DNA from: CAVVDY01 sp963819645
GTDB taxonomy: Bacteria > Acidobacteriota > Terriglobia > Terriglobales > Acidobacteriaceae
Direction of reading: 5' to 3'
Assembly (NCBI GenBank): GCA_963819645.1
Contig: CAWFWZ010000003.1
Location: forward strand, 186,001 to 250,000
Length of the DNA: 64,000 nt
Below are positions 1-8,394 of this stretch, piece after piece; the first letter of the stretch is position 1, and every line of letters starts with the position of its first letter. Position numbers and translations under genes: made by a program. Below the pieces are notes generated by a model. That model worked only from the letters and a program-made list of their open reading frames with translations, searched no databases and was not told the origin of the DNA.

Positions 1-731
1 CCGAGGATTCCAACGAAGTGTTAGGCGTTAACACTCGTATGGAGTTGGCCGAGCTCGATTCCAAGCTGCGCGCTCGTAAGACGCATGAGCTGATGGCCGC
101 CGGCACGACCATCTTTCGCCCCGAAACTTGCGACATCGATGCCGACGTCGAGATCGGCACCGACACCGTGATCGAGCCCTTCGTGCAGATTATCGGCAAA
201 ACGAAGATTGGCTCCGACTGTCGCATTCGCTCTTACTCGATCATTACCAACTGCGAGATCGGCGACGAAGTGCTCATCAAGCCGGGCTGCATCATGGAAG
301 ACTCAGTGGTGCGCAAGGGAGCGATCCTCGGTCCGTATTCGCATCTGCGTCCGGGCAGCGATATCGGCGAAGGCGCGCACGTCGGCAACTTCGTCGAGAC
401 CAAGAAGACTCGGCTGGGCAAAGGATCGAAAGCCAACCATCTCAGCTATCTCGGCGACGCTGAAATCGGTGAGGGTGTCAACGTCGGCGCCGGGACGATC
501 ACCTGCAACTACGACGGCGTGAACAAGCACGGGACTGTGATCGAAGACGGCGTCTTCATCGGCAGCGACTCAACGCTGGTCGCGCCGGTGCGCCTCGGCA
601 AGGGAGCTTATGTCGGAGCAGCGTCGTGCATCACCGAAGATGTTCCGGCGGATGCGCTGGCATTAGGGCGCGGACGACAGGTGAACAAAGAAGGCTGGGC
701 CGCGGAACGCAGAGCCAAGAGGAAGAAGTAA
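1..731 (+). CDS. glmU: GlmU, C-terminal part (bifunctional UDP-GlcNAc pyrophosphorylase / GlcN-1-P acetyltransferase), truncated by window edge
   Basis: The reading frame is already open at base 3 and runs to a TAA. The visible part starts with the end of the uridyltransferase domain (LGVNTRMELAELD, a typical GlmU linker motif) and continues as a left-handed beta-helix of hexapeptide repeats ([IV]GxxxxI, for example IGSDCRIRSYS, IGDEVLIKPG). It includes the conserved acetyltransferase stretch NFVETKKTRLGKGSKANHL and the CNYDG motif near the active site. GlmU makes UDP-N-acetylglucosamine for peptidoglycan and lipopolysaccharide in the cytoplasm. The first roughly half of the enzyme lies outside the window. 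The family call is secure. Confidence 0.95.
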   Translation, partial: EDSNEVLGVNTRMELAELDSKLRARKTHELMAAGTTIFRPETCDIDADVEIGTDTVIEPFVQIIGKTKIGSDCRIRSYSIITNCEIGDEVLIKPGCIMEDSVVRKGAILGPYSHLRPGSDIGEGAHVGNFVETKKTRLGKGSKANHLSYLGDAEIGEGVNVGAGTITCNYDGVNKHGTVIEDGVFIGSDSTLVAPVRLGKGAYVGAASCITEDVPADALALGRGRQVNKEGWAAERRAKRKK

Positions 732-779
732 TTCACCACAGAGGCACAGAGACACGGAGTGAACGGAACAAAAGAATTT

Positions 780-891
780 GGGTGCCCCATTCCGGCTTCA
801 GTTGCCGGGGTGGGGCTTTTTGTTCGTGGGCCAAGAAGCTTCAGTCACTGGTTAGAGACCCGCCCGGGCAAAACCAGCCCGAGTGGGGCGA
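780..891. repeat. Direct repeat copy 1 (terminator-containing), pairs with 1459-1566
   Basis: About 110 bases that recur, imperfectly but clearly collinear, at 1459-1566. Both begin GGGTGCCCCATTCCGGC, have a GC-rich hairpin followed by T residues, then GTTCGT, GTTAGAGA and a CCCGGGCAAA block. The two copies bracket the two small genes at 971-1427. Confidence 0.75.
784..821 (+). terminator. Rho-independent terminator after glmU
   Basis: The arms GCCCCATTCCGGC and GCCGGGGTGGGGC pair, with G-T wobbles in the middle. The loop is about 7 bases and CTTTTTG follows directly. It lies about 50 bases beyond the glmU stop. The hairpin is part of a duplicated element. Confidence 0.6.
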
Positions 892-970
892 CGGTGATAA
901 ACTCCCCCCCCGACACCCCCGTCCCAATTTCGGCCATCTTATCTCACGTCATTTAAGAGGAGACGACCAC

Positions 971-1264
971 GTGGCCAACGATCCTAAACCGAATTTGGAC
1001 TCCGACCTCGCTGCCAATCCCAGCGTCGACCCAAAGACCCATACCGTGAATCCGTCAGCCCCTACTACCGGCACCGAGGGATGGGGCAACACCACCGACG
1101 AACGGCGAGCGCTCTCGGGAAACCCGCCCTCCGTCAGCAAGGATGGCCAGACCTCCCGCAACGTGGGAGACAACCAGGCTGAGCTTTCGCGGCGTACGGG
1201 CGCGAGCTGCAACTTCAATGAACGTCACCCACGAAGGGCACGATCGCACGTTCCGCTGCGCTGA
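971..1264 (+). CDS. Small hydrophilic protein of unknown function
   Basis: About 97 residues from a GTG preceded by a good Shine-Dalgarno sequence (AGAGGAGA, spacing about 7). The product is hydrophilic and rich in Asn, Pro, Thr, Ser and Asp (VANDPKPNLDSDLAANPSVD at the N-terminus), with no signal peptide or membrane segment. I do not recognise a family. Its last 47 bases overlap the next gene in another frame, and its C-terminus (about residue 82 on) turns Arg-rich and unlike the rest. A single frameshift near 1215 would fuse it to the DUF1059 domain, so it may be the N-terminal half of one protein. The strong ribosome site supports translation. Confidence 0.5.
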   Translation: MANDPKPNLDSDLAANPSVDPKTHTVNPSAPTTGTEGWGNTTDERRALSGNPPSVSKDGQTSRNVGDNQAELSRRTGASCNFNERHPRRARSHVPLR

Positions 1265-1427
1265 TATGGGCAATGCCGATTGCCGCTGGGAAACCTCAGG
1301 CGCGTCGGACGACGAGATCATGGAGCAGGCGCGGGAGCACGCTCAAACACAGCATGGCTGGAACGATTGGACCGACGCCCTGCGCAGCCGGGTTCGCGAT
1401 GCTATCCGCGAGCGCCGCGCGGCGTAA
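1218..1427 (+). CDS. DUF1059 domain-containing small protein
   Basis: 69 residues matching the DUF1059 family: FRCADMGNADCRWETSG, then DDEIMEQAREHAQTQHG and a basic C-terminus. The family has paired Cys residues (here in FRC and DCRW) and a conserved EHA...HG motif, suggesting metal binding, but its function is unknown. The ATG chosen gives MNVTHEGHDRTF, a common beginning for such proteins. No clear Shine-Dalgarno precedes it and it starts inside the upstream gene, so translational coupling or a frameshift fusion with that gene are both possible. Confidence 0.75.
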   Translation: MNVTHEGHDRTFRCADMGNADCRWETSGASDDEIMEQAREHAQTQHGWNDWTDALRSRVRDAIRERRAA

Positions 1428-1458
1428 ATCAATATCTGTTAGCTGAACCGAAACTCGG

Positions 1459-1566
1459 GTGCCCCATTCCGGCATCTGTTGCCGGGGTGGGGATTTTCGT
1501 TCGTACGCCAGGAATATCCAGGCCAGTTAGAGATCCCACCCGGGCAAACCCAGCCCGGATGGGCCA
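1459..1566. repeat. Direct repeat copy 2 (terminator-containing)
   Basis: Second copy of the element at 780-891; see there. The shared blocks are GGGTGCCCCATTCCGGC, GTTGCCGGGGTGGGG, GTTCGT, GTTAGAGA and CCCGGGCAAA, in the same order and orientation. Confidence 0.75.
1462..1498 (+). terminator. Rho-independent terminator after the DUF1059 gene
   Basis: Hairpin CCCCATTCCGGC / GCCGGGGTGGGG followed by ATTTTC, homologous to the hairpin at 784-821. It lies 35 bases after the DUF1059 stop. Confidence 0.55.
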
Positions 1567-1652
1567 CCCTGTCCAGGCCGAATGGCCACCCCATTACGCC
1601 AGAAAAGGAGGCCACGCGGCCTCCCTTGCTCTTGTATGGATTGAGAATGAAC

Positions 1653-2474
1653 TTACTGCGCTGGAGGCGGCTGTTCCGACTCCGTTTTCTTTTCCCTGTG
1701 CGGCACCGTGATCGAGTTGGCCAGCCGGAACGTCACGGCCGTCTCAGCCGGAATCTGCAGGTCCTTGTTGCCGGTGAAGGCTGCTCCTGCAGTGCCTGCG
1801 CCCGCGCCGACGAGGCCTCCGATGAGAGCACCCTTACCGCCGCCGGCAAGGCCGCCGATCAAGGCGCCTGCGCCGGTGCCACCGCCCACTGCAACGGCAG
1901 TTCTCTTGCCTTTGCCCTTGATGGTCTGGGTGAAGGTTGAGGTTGCGATCTCTCTCGGCGCTCCGCCCACGTTGATCGAATTTAGCGTGATGGAGAGCAA
2001 GCCTTCGCCCTTGAACTTACCCGGAGATTTCGACTCCACCACCGTGCCGCTCACGCCTGCTCCGGCGGGAATTGCCACCTCGCCTCCCACCGTCACCGAG
2101 CGGGCAAGAACGCCGTTGAAAGGCTGTCCCGCTTCCGCTGTCTTGGTATCGAGCGTAGAGCCCAGCCGCACCACCAGCGACGTGCCGGCAGGCACCACTA
2201 ACGGCGGCGGCGGAGGTGGCGGCGGCGGAGCCTGCTGTTGTGCCTGCTCCGGCATGGGCGCGGGAGCCGGAGCTGCGCCTGTGGTCGGGGACGTTTGCGT
2301 CGCCCCCGGCTGGCTCATCTGCCCGGCCGGCGGGGTTCCGTTTGCAGTCGTTTGTGCCGTCTGCGCCGACTGGTCAGCCGGTGGAGTCTGTGCAGTTTGC
2401 TCCTTCTTGCTGCATCCTGCCATGCCAACGACGAGGAGTGCGCTTAGAACGAGGCCGTAAATCCTGGATCGCAT
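1653..2474 (-). CDS. Glycine-zipper lipoprotein (hypothetical)
   Basis: 273 residues. The N-terminus MRSRIYGLVLSALLVVGMAGC is a lipoprotein signal peptide with a lipobox (GMAGC), so the mature protein should be a diacylated envelope lipoprotein. A Gln/Thr/Pro-rich linker including nine consecutive prolines (residues about 85-93) leads to a beta-rich domain (VVPAGTSLVVRLGSTLDTK, then FNGVLARSVTVGGEVAIPAG). A glycine zipper follows (GGGTGAGALIGGLAGGGKGA) that could insert in a membrane or self-associate. A paralogue with the same domain order lies at 40773-41537. Function unknown. A sizeable open frame on the opposite strand is a GC-rich shadow. Confidence 0.8.
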   Translation of the reverse strand: MRSRIYGLVLSALLVVGMAGCSKKEQTAQTPPADQSAQTAQTTANGTPPAGQMSQPGATQTSPTTGAAPAPAPMPEQAQQQAPPPPPPPPPLVVPAGTSLVVRLGSTLDTKTAEAGQPFNGVLARSVTVGGEVAIPAGAGVSGTVVESKSPGKFKGEGLLSITLNSINVGGAPREIATSTFTQTIKGKGKRTAVAVGGGTGAGALIGGLAGGGKGALIGGLVGAGAGTAGAAFTGNKDLQIPAETAVTFRLANSITVPHREKKTESEQPPPAQ

Positions 2475-2612
2475 GCTATCTGCTCCTTTGGTACCGCCGA
2501 ATCGGGGGGCGCTCGGCAGGAATGGTTAGCTCATAAGCTGCTTCTAGCCTGAAAAGGTCAACAGCCACACTGAGTAGCATAAATCAAAATTTCGGAGTAG
2601 AACCCGATGACG

Positions 2613-3993
2613 TCAGTTGACGACTGCCTCCGAGACCACGGGTTGCTCTTCTTCGCCGACGTCATGGCGCATGACGAAATAACCTACAAGTCCCGCAACA
2701 ACAGAGGCCCCGAGTACGGCAGCCTTTGCGTCCGTGAGTAGGACGGGATTGTCAAACGCCAACGAGCTGATGAAGATCGAAACCGTGAAGCCGATTCCGG
2801 CCAGGGTCCCCACCGCGCTCACCAGCTTCCAACTCACATGATGAGGCAGCTTCGCAATCCCCATCTTTACCGCCGCCCACGAGAAGGCGAAGATGCCCAG
2901 CGGCTTGCCCAACACCAGGCCGAAGAAAACGCCCCACGCCACGTGACTGCGCAGCAGGTCGCCGAAACCACCTGCAGAAAATTCGACCCCGGCATTCGCC
3001 AGCGCAAACAAGCGGCAACACGAGAAACGACACCCAGTCGTTGAGCTTTCGTGTCAGCCGTTCTGAAGGCGCCTCGGTTGCACTCACTACCTGTTCCAGC
3101 ACGCCAAGCATTCGAGTGGCCGTGGATGTATCGTCCGCGGCCAGCGCTTCGCGGTAGCGCTTCACGATATCGGTTCCAATGTTCTCGAACTCTGCAAAGC
3201 TCAAGCGCGGTGTGGTGGGCACCATGAATCCCAGGATGACCCCGGCGATGGTGGCGTGAATTCCGGAGCGCAGAATCGCTACCCAGAACAAAACTCCCAG
3301 CAGCGCATAAAGCATCGGACGCTGAATGCCTACCCGATGTACGAGATAAATAATCACCAGCAGCAGCAGGCCTACGATCAGCGATTGCACCCGCAGCGTC
3401 TCGGTGTAGAAAATAGCGATGACGGCGATCGCTCCAATGTCATCTGCGATTGCGAGCGAGAGCAGGAAGACCTTCAGCTCCGCCGGAATCCCTTTCACCA
3501 TGGCCAGCACGCCGAGGGAAAACGCGATGTCCGTTGCCATGGGAATGCCCCACCCGTGCGCTCCCTCCTGGCGAAAGTTGATCGCAGCGTAAATGAGCGC
3601 CGGAACGATCATTCCTCCCAGCGCAGCGAAGATGGGCAGCGATGCGCGCCGCATGTCGGAGAGCTCGCCGTGCACAATCTCGTGCTTGATCTCCATGCCG
3701 ACGAGGAAGAAAAAGATCGCCATCAGGGCATCGTTGATCCAGGCGTGAACTGGCAATTGCAACCGCCCCAGTCGCAGCTCCAAATCCCACACGTGGTGAT
3801 AGGACTCATGCCATGGCGAGTTGGCCCACACCAGCGCGGCAACCGCAGCCAGCAGAAGCATGATGCTGCTTACGCCTTGAATGTGGATGAACTGCTGGAC
3901 AGGGACAATCAACGCGCGCGTGACCAGTGACTCGCGGATTCGGGCCTCGAGACCACCGGCAGTGCGTGGGGGGATTCCTTGGTTCTGGCTCAT
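2613..3993 (-). CDS. nhaA: Na+/H+ antiporter NhaA, interrupted by one frameshift
   Basis: Inner-membrane Na+/H+ exchanger used in pH and sodium homeostasis. From the start at 3993 one frame gives the NhaA N-terminus and transmembrane core, including TDIAFSLGVLAMV and the ion-binding aspartate pair in LAIADDIGAIAVIAIF. It stays NhaA-like up to DWVSFLVLPL, then turns to nonsense. The C-terminal third (FALANAGVEFSAGG, LGKPLGIFAFSW, GIGFTVSIFISSLAF) continues one frame away and ends at 2613. Removing a single A near 3011 (AAACAAGCGG read as AAACAGCGG) joins both parts into about 460 residues. The lesion is either a real inactivating mutation or a sequencing error. Confidence 0.85.
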
Positions 3994-4104
3994 GCGGGGT
4001 TAAGTTTAAACGTAGACCGGCAAATCCACGCGCACAATCCATCTTAGGTGCCCGGCTGTGCTCGAACGTTTCCAAATTGTGACTAAAATCAGCTTCATAA
4101 ATGT

Positions 4105-4584
4105 CTAGCCGGTATGCCGAGTGGCTTCTATGAGAGCTTTGGCCGCGCTTAGGGTGTCGTGAGTTTCGCGACCGATCTTGCCCTTTGCAATAAGGTTGAG
4201 GAGCTTGGATTTCAGCGTTGGCGTCGAGTAGTAGTGGCTGATTTCTACCTTCGTTGAAGAATCGCCCAGCTTCTGAAACGTCGTTTCTACCGTGTAATCG
4301 CTGAGGATCTTGCTTATTCCGAACGTGTCGTGGGGTAACACGGTGACAATCTTTTCCAGCGGGACGATTTCGACGTCCTTCTCAATGCAAGTGTGCTTCC
4401 CGCCAGAAAGACAGCATTGATAAGACACTCCCACTCCGCGAACCGCACTTTCATCAATCAGGTCGACTTTGTAGACGCGAGGATGGAACTCCGGGATTTT
4501 AGTGAGATCCATGCAGAATGCCCACACTGCTTCCAATGGTGCATGAATGACGACGTCCTGCTTGGATCGAAATGGTGGCCGCAT
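4105..4584 (-). CDS. SRPBCC / polyketide-cyclase-like family protein
   Basis: 159 residues with the start-related lipid-transfer (SRPBCC) pattern: an N-terminal strand VVIHAPLEAVWAFCMDLTKIPEFHPRV, a central antiparallel sheet (KIVTVLPHDTFGISKI) and a long C-terminal helix (GRETHDTLSAAKALIEAT). Such proteins fold as a helix-grip cavity that binds hydrophobic ligands; no ligand can be predicted. There is no signal peptide, so it is cytoplasmic. It is the last of three minus-strand genes behind purH, 43 bases from the truncated HTH gene. Confidence 0.75.
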   Translation of the reverse strand: MRPPFRSKQDVVIHAPLEAVWAFCMDLTKIPEFHPRVYKVDLIDESAVRGVGVSYQCCLSGGKHTCIEKDVEIVPLEKIVTVLPHDTFGISKILSDYTVETTFQKLGDSSTKVEISHYYSTPTLKSKLLNLIAKGKIGRETHDTLSAAKALIEATRHTG

Positions 4585-4627
4585 CAGTCTTGGAGTGCAT
4601 CCGCGATGATCAGGTTACATTGCACGA

Positions 4628-4774
4628 TCAGATCTTCTGCTGAGTGAGCCTACGCGCCTTACGAACCTCCCGGAGCGTCATTTCCTCAGCAATGAGCTGG
4701 GCTGCGCGAGTCTCCACCCTCTTGCGCTGCACGGGGCTCAGGCCCTTGACAATCTCATTTACGTTCTTGCTCAT
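4628..4774 (-). pseudogene. Truncated XRE-family (HigA-like) antitoxin remnant
   Basis: A 48-residue frame with a good Shine-Dalgarno (AGGGAG, 6 bases before ATG). The start MSKNVNEIVKGLSPVQRKRV and the following ETRAAQLIAEEMTLREVRKA match the leader of antitoxins that carry a C-terminal XRE helix-turn-helix (usually ...LRKARRLTQ then the HTH). Here the protein stops after ARRLTQQKI, just where the DNA-binding helices should begin. No RelE/HigB-type toxin is adjacent; purH lies 10 bases upstream. The best reading is a decayed toxin-antitoxin relic, or an expressed stub, within the purH transcript. Confidence 0.6.
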
Positions 4775-4784
4775 GGCTATCTCC

Positions 4785-6341
4785 CTAGTGCCGGAAGTGC
4801 CGCACTCCGGTCAGCACCATCGCTAAGCCCAGCTTGTTCGCAGTGTCGACCACATCCTTGTCTTTCACTGACCCGCCGGGCTGGATGATGGCCGTCGCGC
4901 CCGCTTCGGCAATGACCTCAACTCCGTCGGGAAATGGGAAGAACGCATCTGAGGCCGCGACTGAGCCCTTGATGCCGAGCACCGACTTCATCGCGCCGAT
5001 GCGCGCTGAGTCCACGCGGCTCATCTGCCCTGCGCCGACGCCGGTGGTCTGGCCGTTGCGCGCGTAGAGAATTGCGTTGGACTTCACGTGCTTGCAAATC
5101 TTCCAGGCAAACAGCAGGTCGCGCATCTCGGCGTCAGTCGGCTTGCGCTCACTCACCACTTTGAGATCAGCCTCACTCAGCGGACGCATATCGTTGTCCT
5201 GCAGCAGCACGCCGCCGGAAACATTCTTCAGCACCCACTTCTGCTCCATGGGAACGACTTCGACCAGCCGCAGGTTCTTCTTGGTGGCGAAGACTTCGCG
5301 CGCGGCATCGTCAAACTTTGGCGCGGCGATGACTTCCAAAAACAGCTTCGCCATCTCCGTTGCCGTTTCCTGATCGATCGGGCGATTCACTCCAATCACG
5401 CCGCCAAACGCCGATATCGGATCGCACTCCAACGCGCGCCGGTACGCTTCCGCCAGCGAATCCGCCACTGCTGTGCCGCAGGGGTTGGTGTGCTTGATGA
5501 TGGCGCATACCGGCCCGTCGAACTCCTGAGCCAAGTCCCACGCCGCTTGCAGGTCGACGATGTTGTTGTAGCTGAGTTCCTTGCCCTGAAGCTGCTTGCC
5601 GTTCGCAACGCCTTTGCCCGAACCATCGCTGTACAGCGCGGCTTTCTGGTGCGGATTCTCGCCGTAGCGCAAATCAAAAGCCTTGTTGAAGGACAGCCGC
5701 AGCGTCTGCGGAAAGCCCTGCTCGTTGACCTCGAGCTTTCCCTCGGGTGACGCAACCCGCTCCAGTGTCGATGCGATCGCCGAATCGTATGCCGCAGTCG
5801 TGGCGAAAGCCTTCTGTGCCAGTCGCCACTTGGTCGCAAGCGAGAGTGCCCCGCCATTGCGCTGCATCTCCTGCGCGATGGCATCGTAGTCAGCAGGCGA
5901 GGTGACGATCGCGACATCCTGGAAATTCTTTGCCGCCGAACGCACCATCGAAGGCCCACCGATGTCGATGTTCTCAATCAGTTCGTGAAAGCTCACGCCC
6001 GGCTTGGAAGCAGTCTTCTCAAACGCGTACAGGTTCACCACCACCATGTCGATGGGCACAATGCCGTGTTGCGCGACCGCGTCTTTATGCTGCTGATTGT
6101 CGCGGATATGAAGTATGCCGCCGTGCACCTTGGGATGCAGCGTCTTCACCCGGCCGTCCAGCATCTCGGGGAAGCCGGTGAGCTCGGAGATATCCTTCAC
6201 TGGAATTCCCGAATCCCGCAGCAGCTTGGCGGTGCCTCCGGTGGAGACCAGTTCTACTCCAAGTTGGTGTAATTTCCGGGCAAATTCATCGAGCCCGGTC
6301 TTGTCGGTAACACTTAGGATTGCCCGCTGTATCTTGCCCAT
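4785..6341 (-). CDS. purH: Bifunctional AICAR formyltransferase / IMP cyclohydrolase PurH
   Basis: 518 residues, the normal length. Catalyses the last two steps of de novo IMP synthesis in the cytoplasm: formylation of AICAR with 10-formyl-THF, then ring closure. Residues about 1-145 form the MGS-like cyclohydrolase domain (AILSVTDKTGLDEFARKL, STGGTAKLL, LDGRVKTLHPKVHGGIL). The remainder is the formyltransferase domain (LRYGENPHQKAA, KHTNPCGTAVA, SDAFFPFPDGVE, IIQPGGSVKDKD). The frame is intact. It starts a minus-strand group with the truncated HTH and SRPBCC genes, divergent from the response regulator at 6486. Confidence 0.97.
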   Translation of the reverse strand: MGKIQRAILSVTDKTGLDEFARKLHQLGVELVSTGGTAKLLRDSGIPVKDISELTGFPEMLDGRVKTLHPKVHGGILHIRDNQQHKDAVAQHGIVPIDMVVVNLYAFEKTASKPGVSFHELIENIDIGGPSMVRSAAKNFQDVAIVTSPADYDAIAQEMQRNGGALSLATKWRLAQKAFATTAAYDSAIASTLERVASPEGKLEVNEQGFPQTLRLSFNKAFDLRYGENPHQKAALYSDGSGKGVANGKQLQGKELSYNNIVDLQAAWDLAQEFDGPVCAIIKHTNPCGTAVADSLAEAYRRALECDPISAFGGVIGVNRPIDQETATEMAKLFLEVIAAPKFDDAAREVFATKKNLRLVEVVPMEQKWVLKNVSGGVLLQDNDMRPLSEADLKVVSERKPTDAEMRDLLFAWKICKHVKSNAILYARNGQTTGVGAGQMSRVDSARIGAMKSVLGIKGSVAASDAFFPFPDGVEVIAEAGATAIIQPGGSVKDKDVVDTANKLGLAMVLTGVRHFRH

Positions 6342-6485
6342 GATCTCCTCGCCTAGGGTATTTGTCCTCAGCTGTACAGCCTACTTAGAAAAAATTGCAT
6401 CACTCTTTAACAGAATAGCTGAAGGCTACCTTCGGGTGGAGCGGCTGTTCCCCGGCCCACAATCGGCATCTAAGTCCGCTGACTT

Positions 6486-7136
6486 ATGCAAAACCAGATC
6501 GCTATCGTTATCGCCGATGATCATGGAGTTCTACGGGAGTCGCTGACCGCCTTACTGCACACGCAGCCCGACTTTAACGTGGTCGGTTCAGCTGCGAATG
6601 GCGAAGAAGCCTTGCAGTTGGTGCAGGAGCACCGCCCCCACGTGCTGGTCCTCGATCTGTTTATGCCGCACGGCGACGGCTTCGAAGTACTGCGCACGTT
6701 AGATCGCGCCGGTGATCGCGTCGCGTCGGTGGTGCTGACCGGCTCGGAAAGCCAGGGCGACTATGTGCAGGTGGTGAGACTGGGAGCGCGCGGCCTGGTC
6801 CTCAAAGGCGACAATCCGCAGAAGCTGTTCGCCGCGATTCGCACCGTGGCTGAGGGTGAGTTGGCGTTCTCCGATGACGTGGCGCGCAGCGTATTAAACG
6901 CCATGGTGGCTGACCCGCAGCCCAAGCCAACGTCGATGGCGCGGCTCTCCGAACGCGAGCGGCAGATTTCCTTCATGGTGGCGCGCGGCATGAAGAATCG
7001 TGATATCGCGAGCGAATTGACGATCAGCGAGAACACGGTGAAGCGCCACCTGCAAAGCATCTTCTCCAAGACAGGAGCGCATGACCGGCTGGAGTTGGCG
7101 GTCCTCGCTCTAGCCGAAGTCAGCAAAGCCGCCTGA
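6486..7136 (+). CDS. NarL/LuxR-family response regulator
   Basis: 216 residues. A receiver domain (about 5-120) has the acidic pair in IADDHG, the predicted phospho-acceptor Asp57 in VLVLDLFMPHGDG, the conserved Thr/Ser in VVLTGS and Lys in LVLKGDNP. After a linker comes a LuxR-type HTH (about 148-210: LSERERQISFMVARGMKNRD, then IASELTISENTVKRHL). It should bind DNA as a phosphorylated dimer. No histidine kinase is nearby, so the partner and regulon are unknown. It is divergent from purH with a 144-base gap. Confidence 0.93.
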   Translation: MQNQIAIVIADDHGVLRESLTALLHTQPDFNVVGSAANGEEALQLVQEHRPHVLVLDLFMPHGDGFEVLRTLDRAGDRVASVVLTGSESQGDYVQVVRLGARGLVLKGDNPQKLFAAIRTVAEGELAFSDDVARSVLNAMVADPQPKPTSMARLSERERQISFMVARGMKNRDIASELTISENTVKRHLQSIFSKTGAHDRLELAVLALAEVSKAA

Positions 7137-7179
7137 CGCAGCTTGGCGGACGCCAACTAGAAGCTATCTCATGATTCGT

Positions 7180-7326
7180 TTTGTATCAGGGCACGGCTTC
7201 AGCCGGGCCGTAGACGGGCAATAATTATCTTGGGCTTCAGCCCCTGCATGTCCGGCTTTGCAGGGGCTGAAGCCCTGACATTTCTACGCCCCACTCGGCG
7301 CGCCTGAAAGGCGTGCCCTGATACAA
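7180..7326. repeat. Palindromic dispersed element, family A (MITE/REPIN-like)
   Basis: An inverted-repeat element of about 147 bases. The ends TTGTATCAGGGCACG and CGTGCCCTGATACAA are exact reverse complements. Internal blocks GGCTTCAGCC, GGGCTTCAGCCCCTG and CAGGGGCTGAAGCCC form further stems. It lies between the convergent response regulator and XRE genes. Relatives are at 9264-9413 (full length), 16436, 26391 and 46720 (partial). Confidence 0.85.
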
Positions 7327-7367
7327 GGCAAACTGATTTATCGGATGCCTTCGATCTTGCCGAAAAG

Positions 7368-7730
7368 CTACTTGCCGGTGCTGGCTGCCATTTTCTTGAT
7401 CATGGCCAAGACCAGCTTGCGGTCGCTGTCGTTCAAACTCGGCGAGTAACGGCGGATTTGGGTGAGGAAGCGTACTTCGTCTTCCGCCAGCTGCGGTCCT
7501 GCTTTGGCTCCGTTGTCTCCGGCTCCATTGTGGAAGAACTGCGCCAGCGGCAGCTCCATCGCGGTGGCAATCTTCGCTAGCGTGTCGAGCGACGGCACGG
7601 TGTGTCCATTTTCAACCCGCGACAGATAACAGCGCAAAAGGCCAGTGCGCTTCTCGATATCTCCTTGGGACATTCCTTTTTGCAGGCGGTAATTCCGAAT
7701 CGTTTCGCCGATGTTCATCGCGCTGCTCAA
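7368..7730 (-). CDS. XRE-family helix-turn-helix regulator
   Basis: 120 residues. A Cro/CI-type HTH occupies about residues 8-65 (IGETIRNYRLQKGMSQGDIE, KRTGLLRCYLSRVENGHTVP, SLDTLAKIATAMELPLAQFF). A charged helical tail (LAEDEVRFLTQIRRYSPSLN, DRKLVLAMIKKMA) may dimerise. It is a predicted cytoplasmic DNA-binding regulator. An internal ATG four codons in (MNIGETI) is an alternative start. No toxin gene adjoins it, and its targets are not evident. Confidence 0.9.
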   Translation of the reverse strand: MSSAMNIGETIRNYRLQKGMSQGDIEKRTGLLRCYLSRVENGHTVPSLDTLAKIATAMELPLAQFFHNGAGDNGAKAGPQLAEDEVRFLTQIRRYSPSLNDSDRKLVLAMIKKMAASTGK

Positions 7731-7910
7731 CCTTTGATAAGAAGTGGCATTGAGGGGGTGACTGCATAGTAATCAGAGTGTCTGTCGATTGGCAAGCCTT
7801 TTACGCGGGTGGCGCTATTTATCTTCACGCTGGTGCAGCAATGGGACTGTTAGTGGATACCGTTAAGTTACTAAGGTGTGAGTAGCCCCCCACCATCGGG
7901 GTAAGGTTGT

Positions 7911-8381
7911 CTATAAACTCAGTTCCATGTACAACAGTTCCGGCACCGCATTCGTTACGTCCGCAAGCACCGCGAATCCGAACCTCGTGTAGAGCGCTAC
8001 GGCCGATTGCATAGTAGGCGGATGAGTATCTAAGCGTAAACATCGATAACCACGGGTTCGTGCTTCGCTGATGATTTGTTGCACCAGCAGCACGCCGAGT
8101 TTGTCTCCGCGAAAGGCGGGCCGCACATACAGCCGCTTCATTTCGCAGGCTCCTTCCACTCCCGGAAATGGACGAAGCCCAACGCATCCGGCGGGCTGAC
8201 CCGCGACCGTCGCCAGCAACAGCGCGCCATCCGGCGGAGCATATTTTCCGGGTAAGCTCTCGACCTCCTGCTCGAAGTGCAGGGTGCGGATCTGCGACGG
8301 CAACTCGGAGTGATACTCCTGAAACATGGCGCGGACCGCCTGGATCTGCTCCCCGGTCTGGACTTGTACGATCTCTGGCAT
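7911..8381 (-). CDS. GNAT-family N-acetyltransferase
   Basis: 156 residues with the GNAT fold. Beta-4/motif A is MKRLYVRPAFRGDKLGVLLV (acetyl-CoA pyrophosphate loop R-G-x-x-L-G, a variant of Q/RxxGxG/A), followed by the helix QQIISEARTRGYRCLRLDTH. The substrate-side C-terminus is SAVALYTRFGFAVL. It transfers acetyl from acetyl-CoA to an amine of unknown identity in the cytoplasm. It begins 13 bases after fabG on the same strand, so the two are probably co-transcribed. Confidence 0.9.
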   Translation of the reverse strand: MPEIVQVQTGEQIQAVRAMFQEYHSELPSQIRTLHFEQEVESLPGKYAPPDGALLLATVAGQPAGCVGLRPFPGVEGACEMKRLYVRPAFRGDKLGVLLVQQIISEARTRGYRCLRLDTHPPTMQSAVALYTRFGFAVLADVTNAVPELLYMELSL

Positions 8382-8394
8382 TGGTGCTGCGCCA

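Noticed and set aside
1708..2460. 250-codon frame opposite the glycine-zipper lipoprotein gene
   Set aside because: It arises from low-complexity GC-rich codons of the minus-strand gene; no ribosome site or family resemblance, whereas the minus strand has a lipobox and a paralogue.
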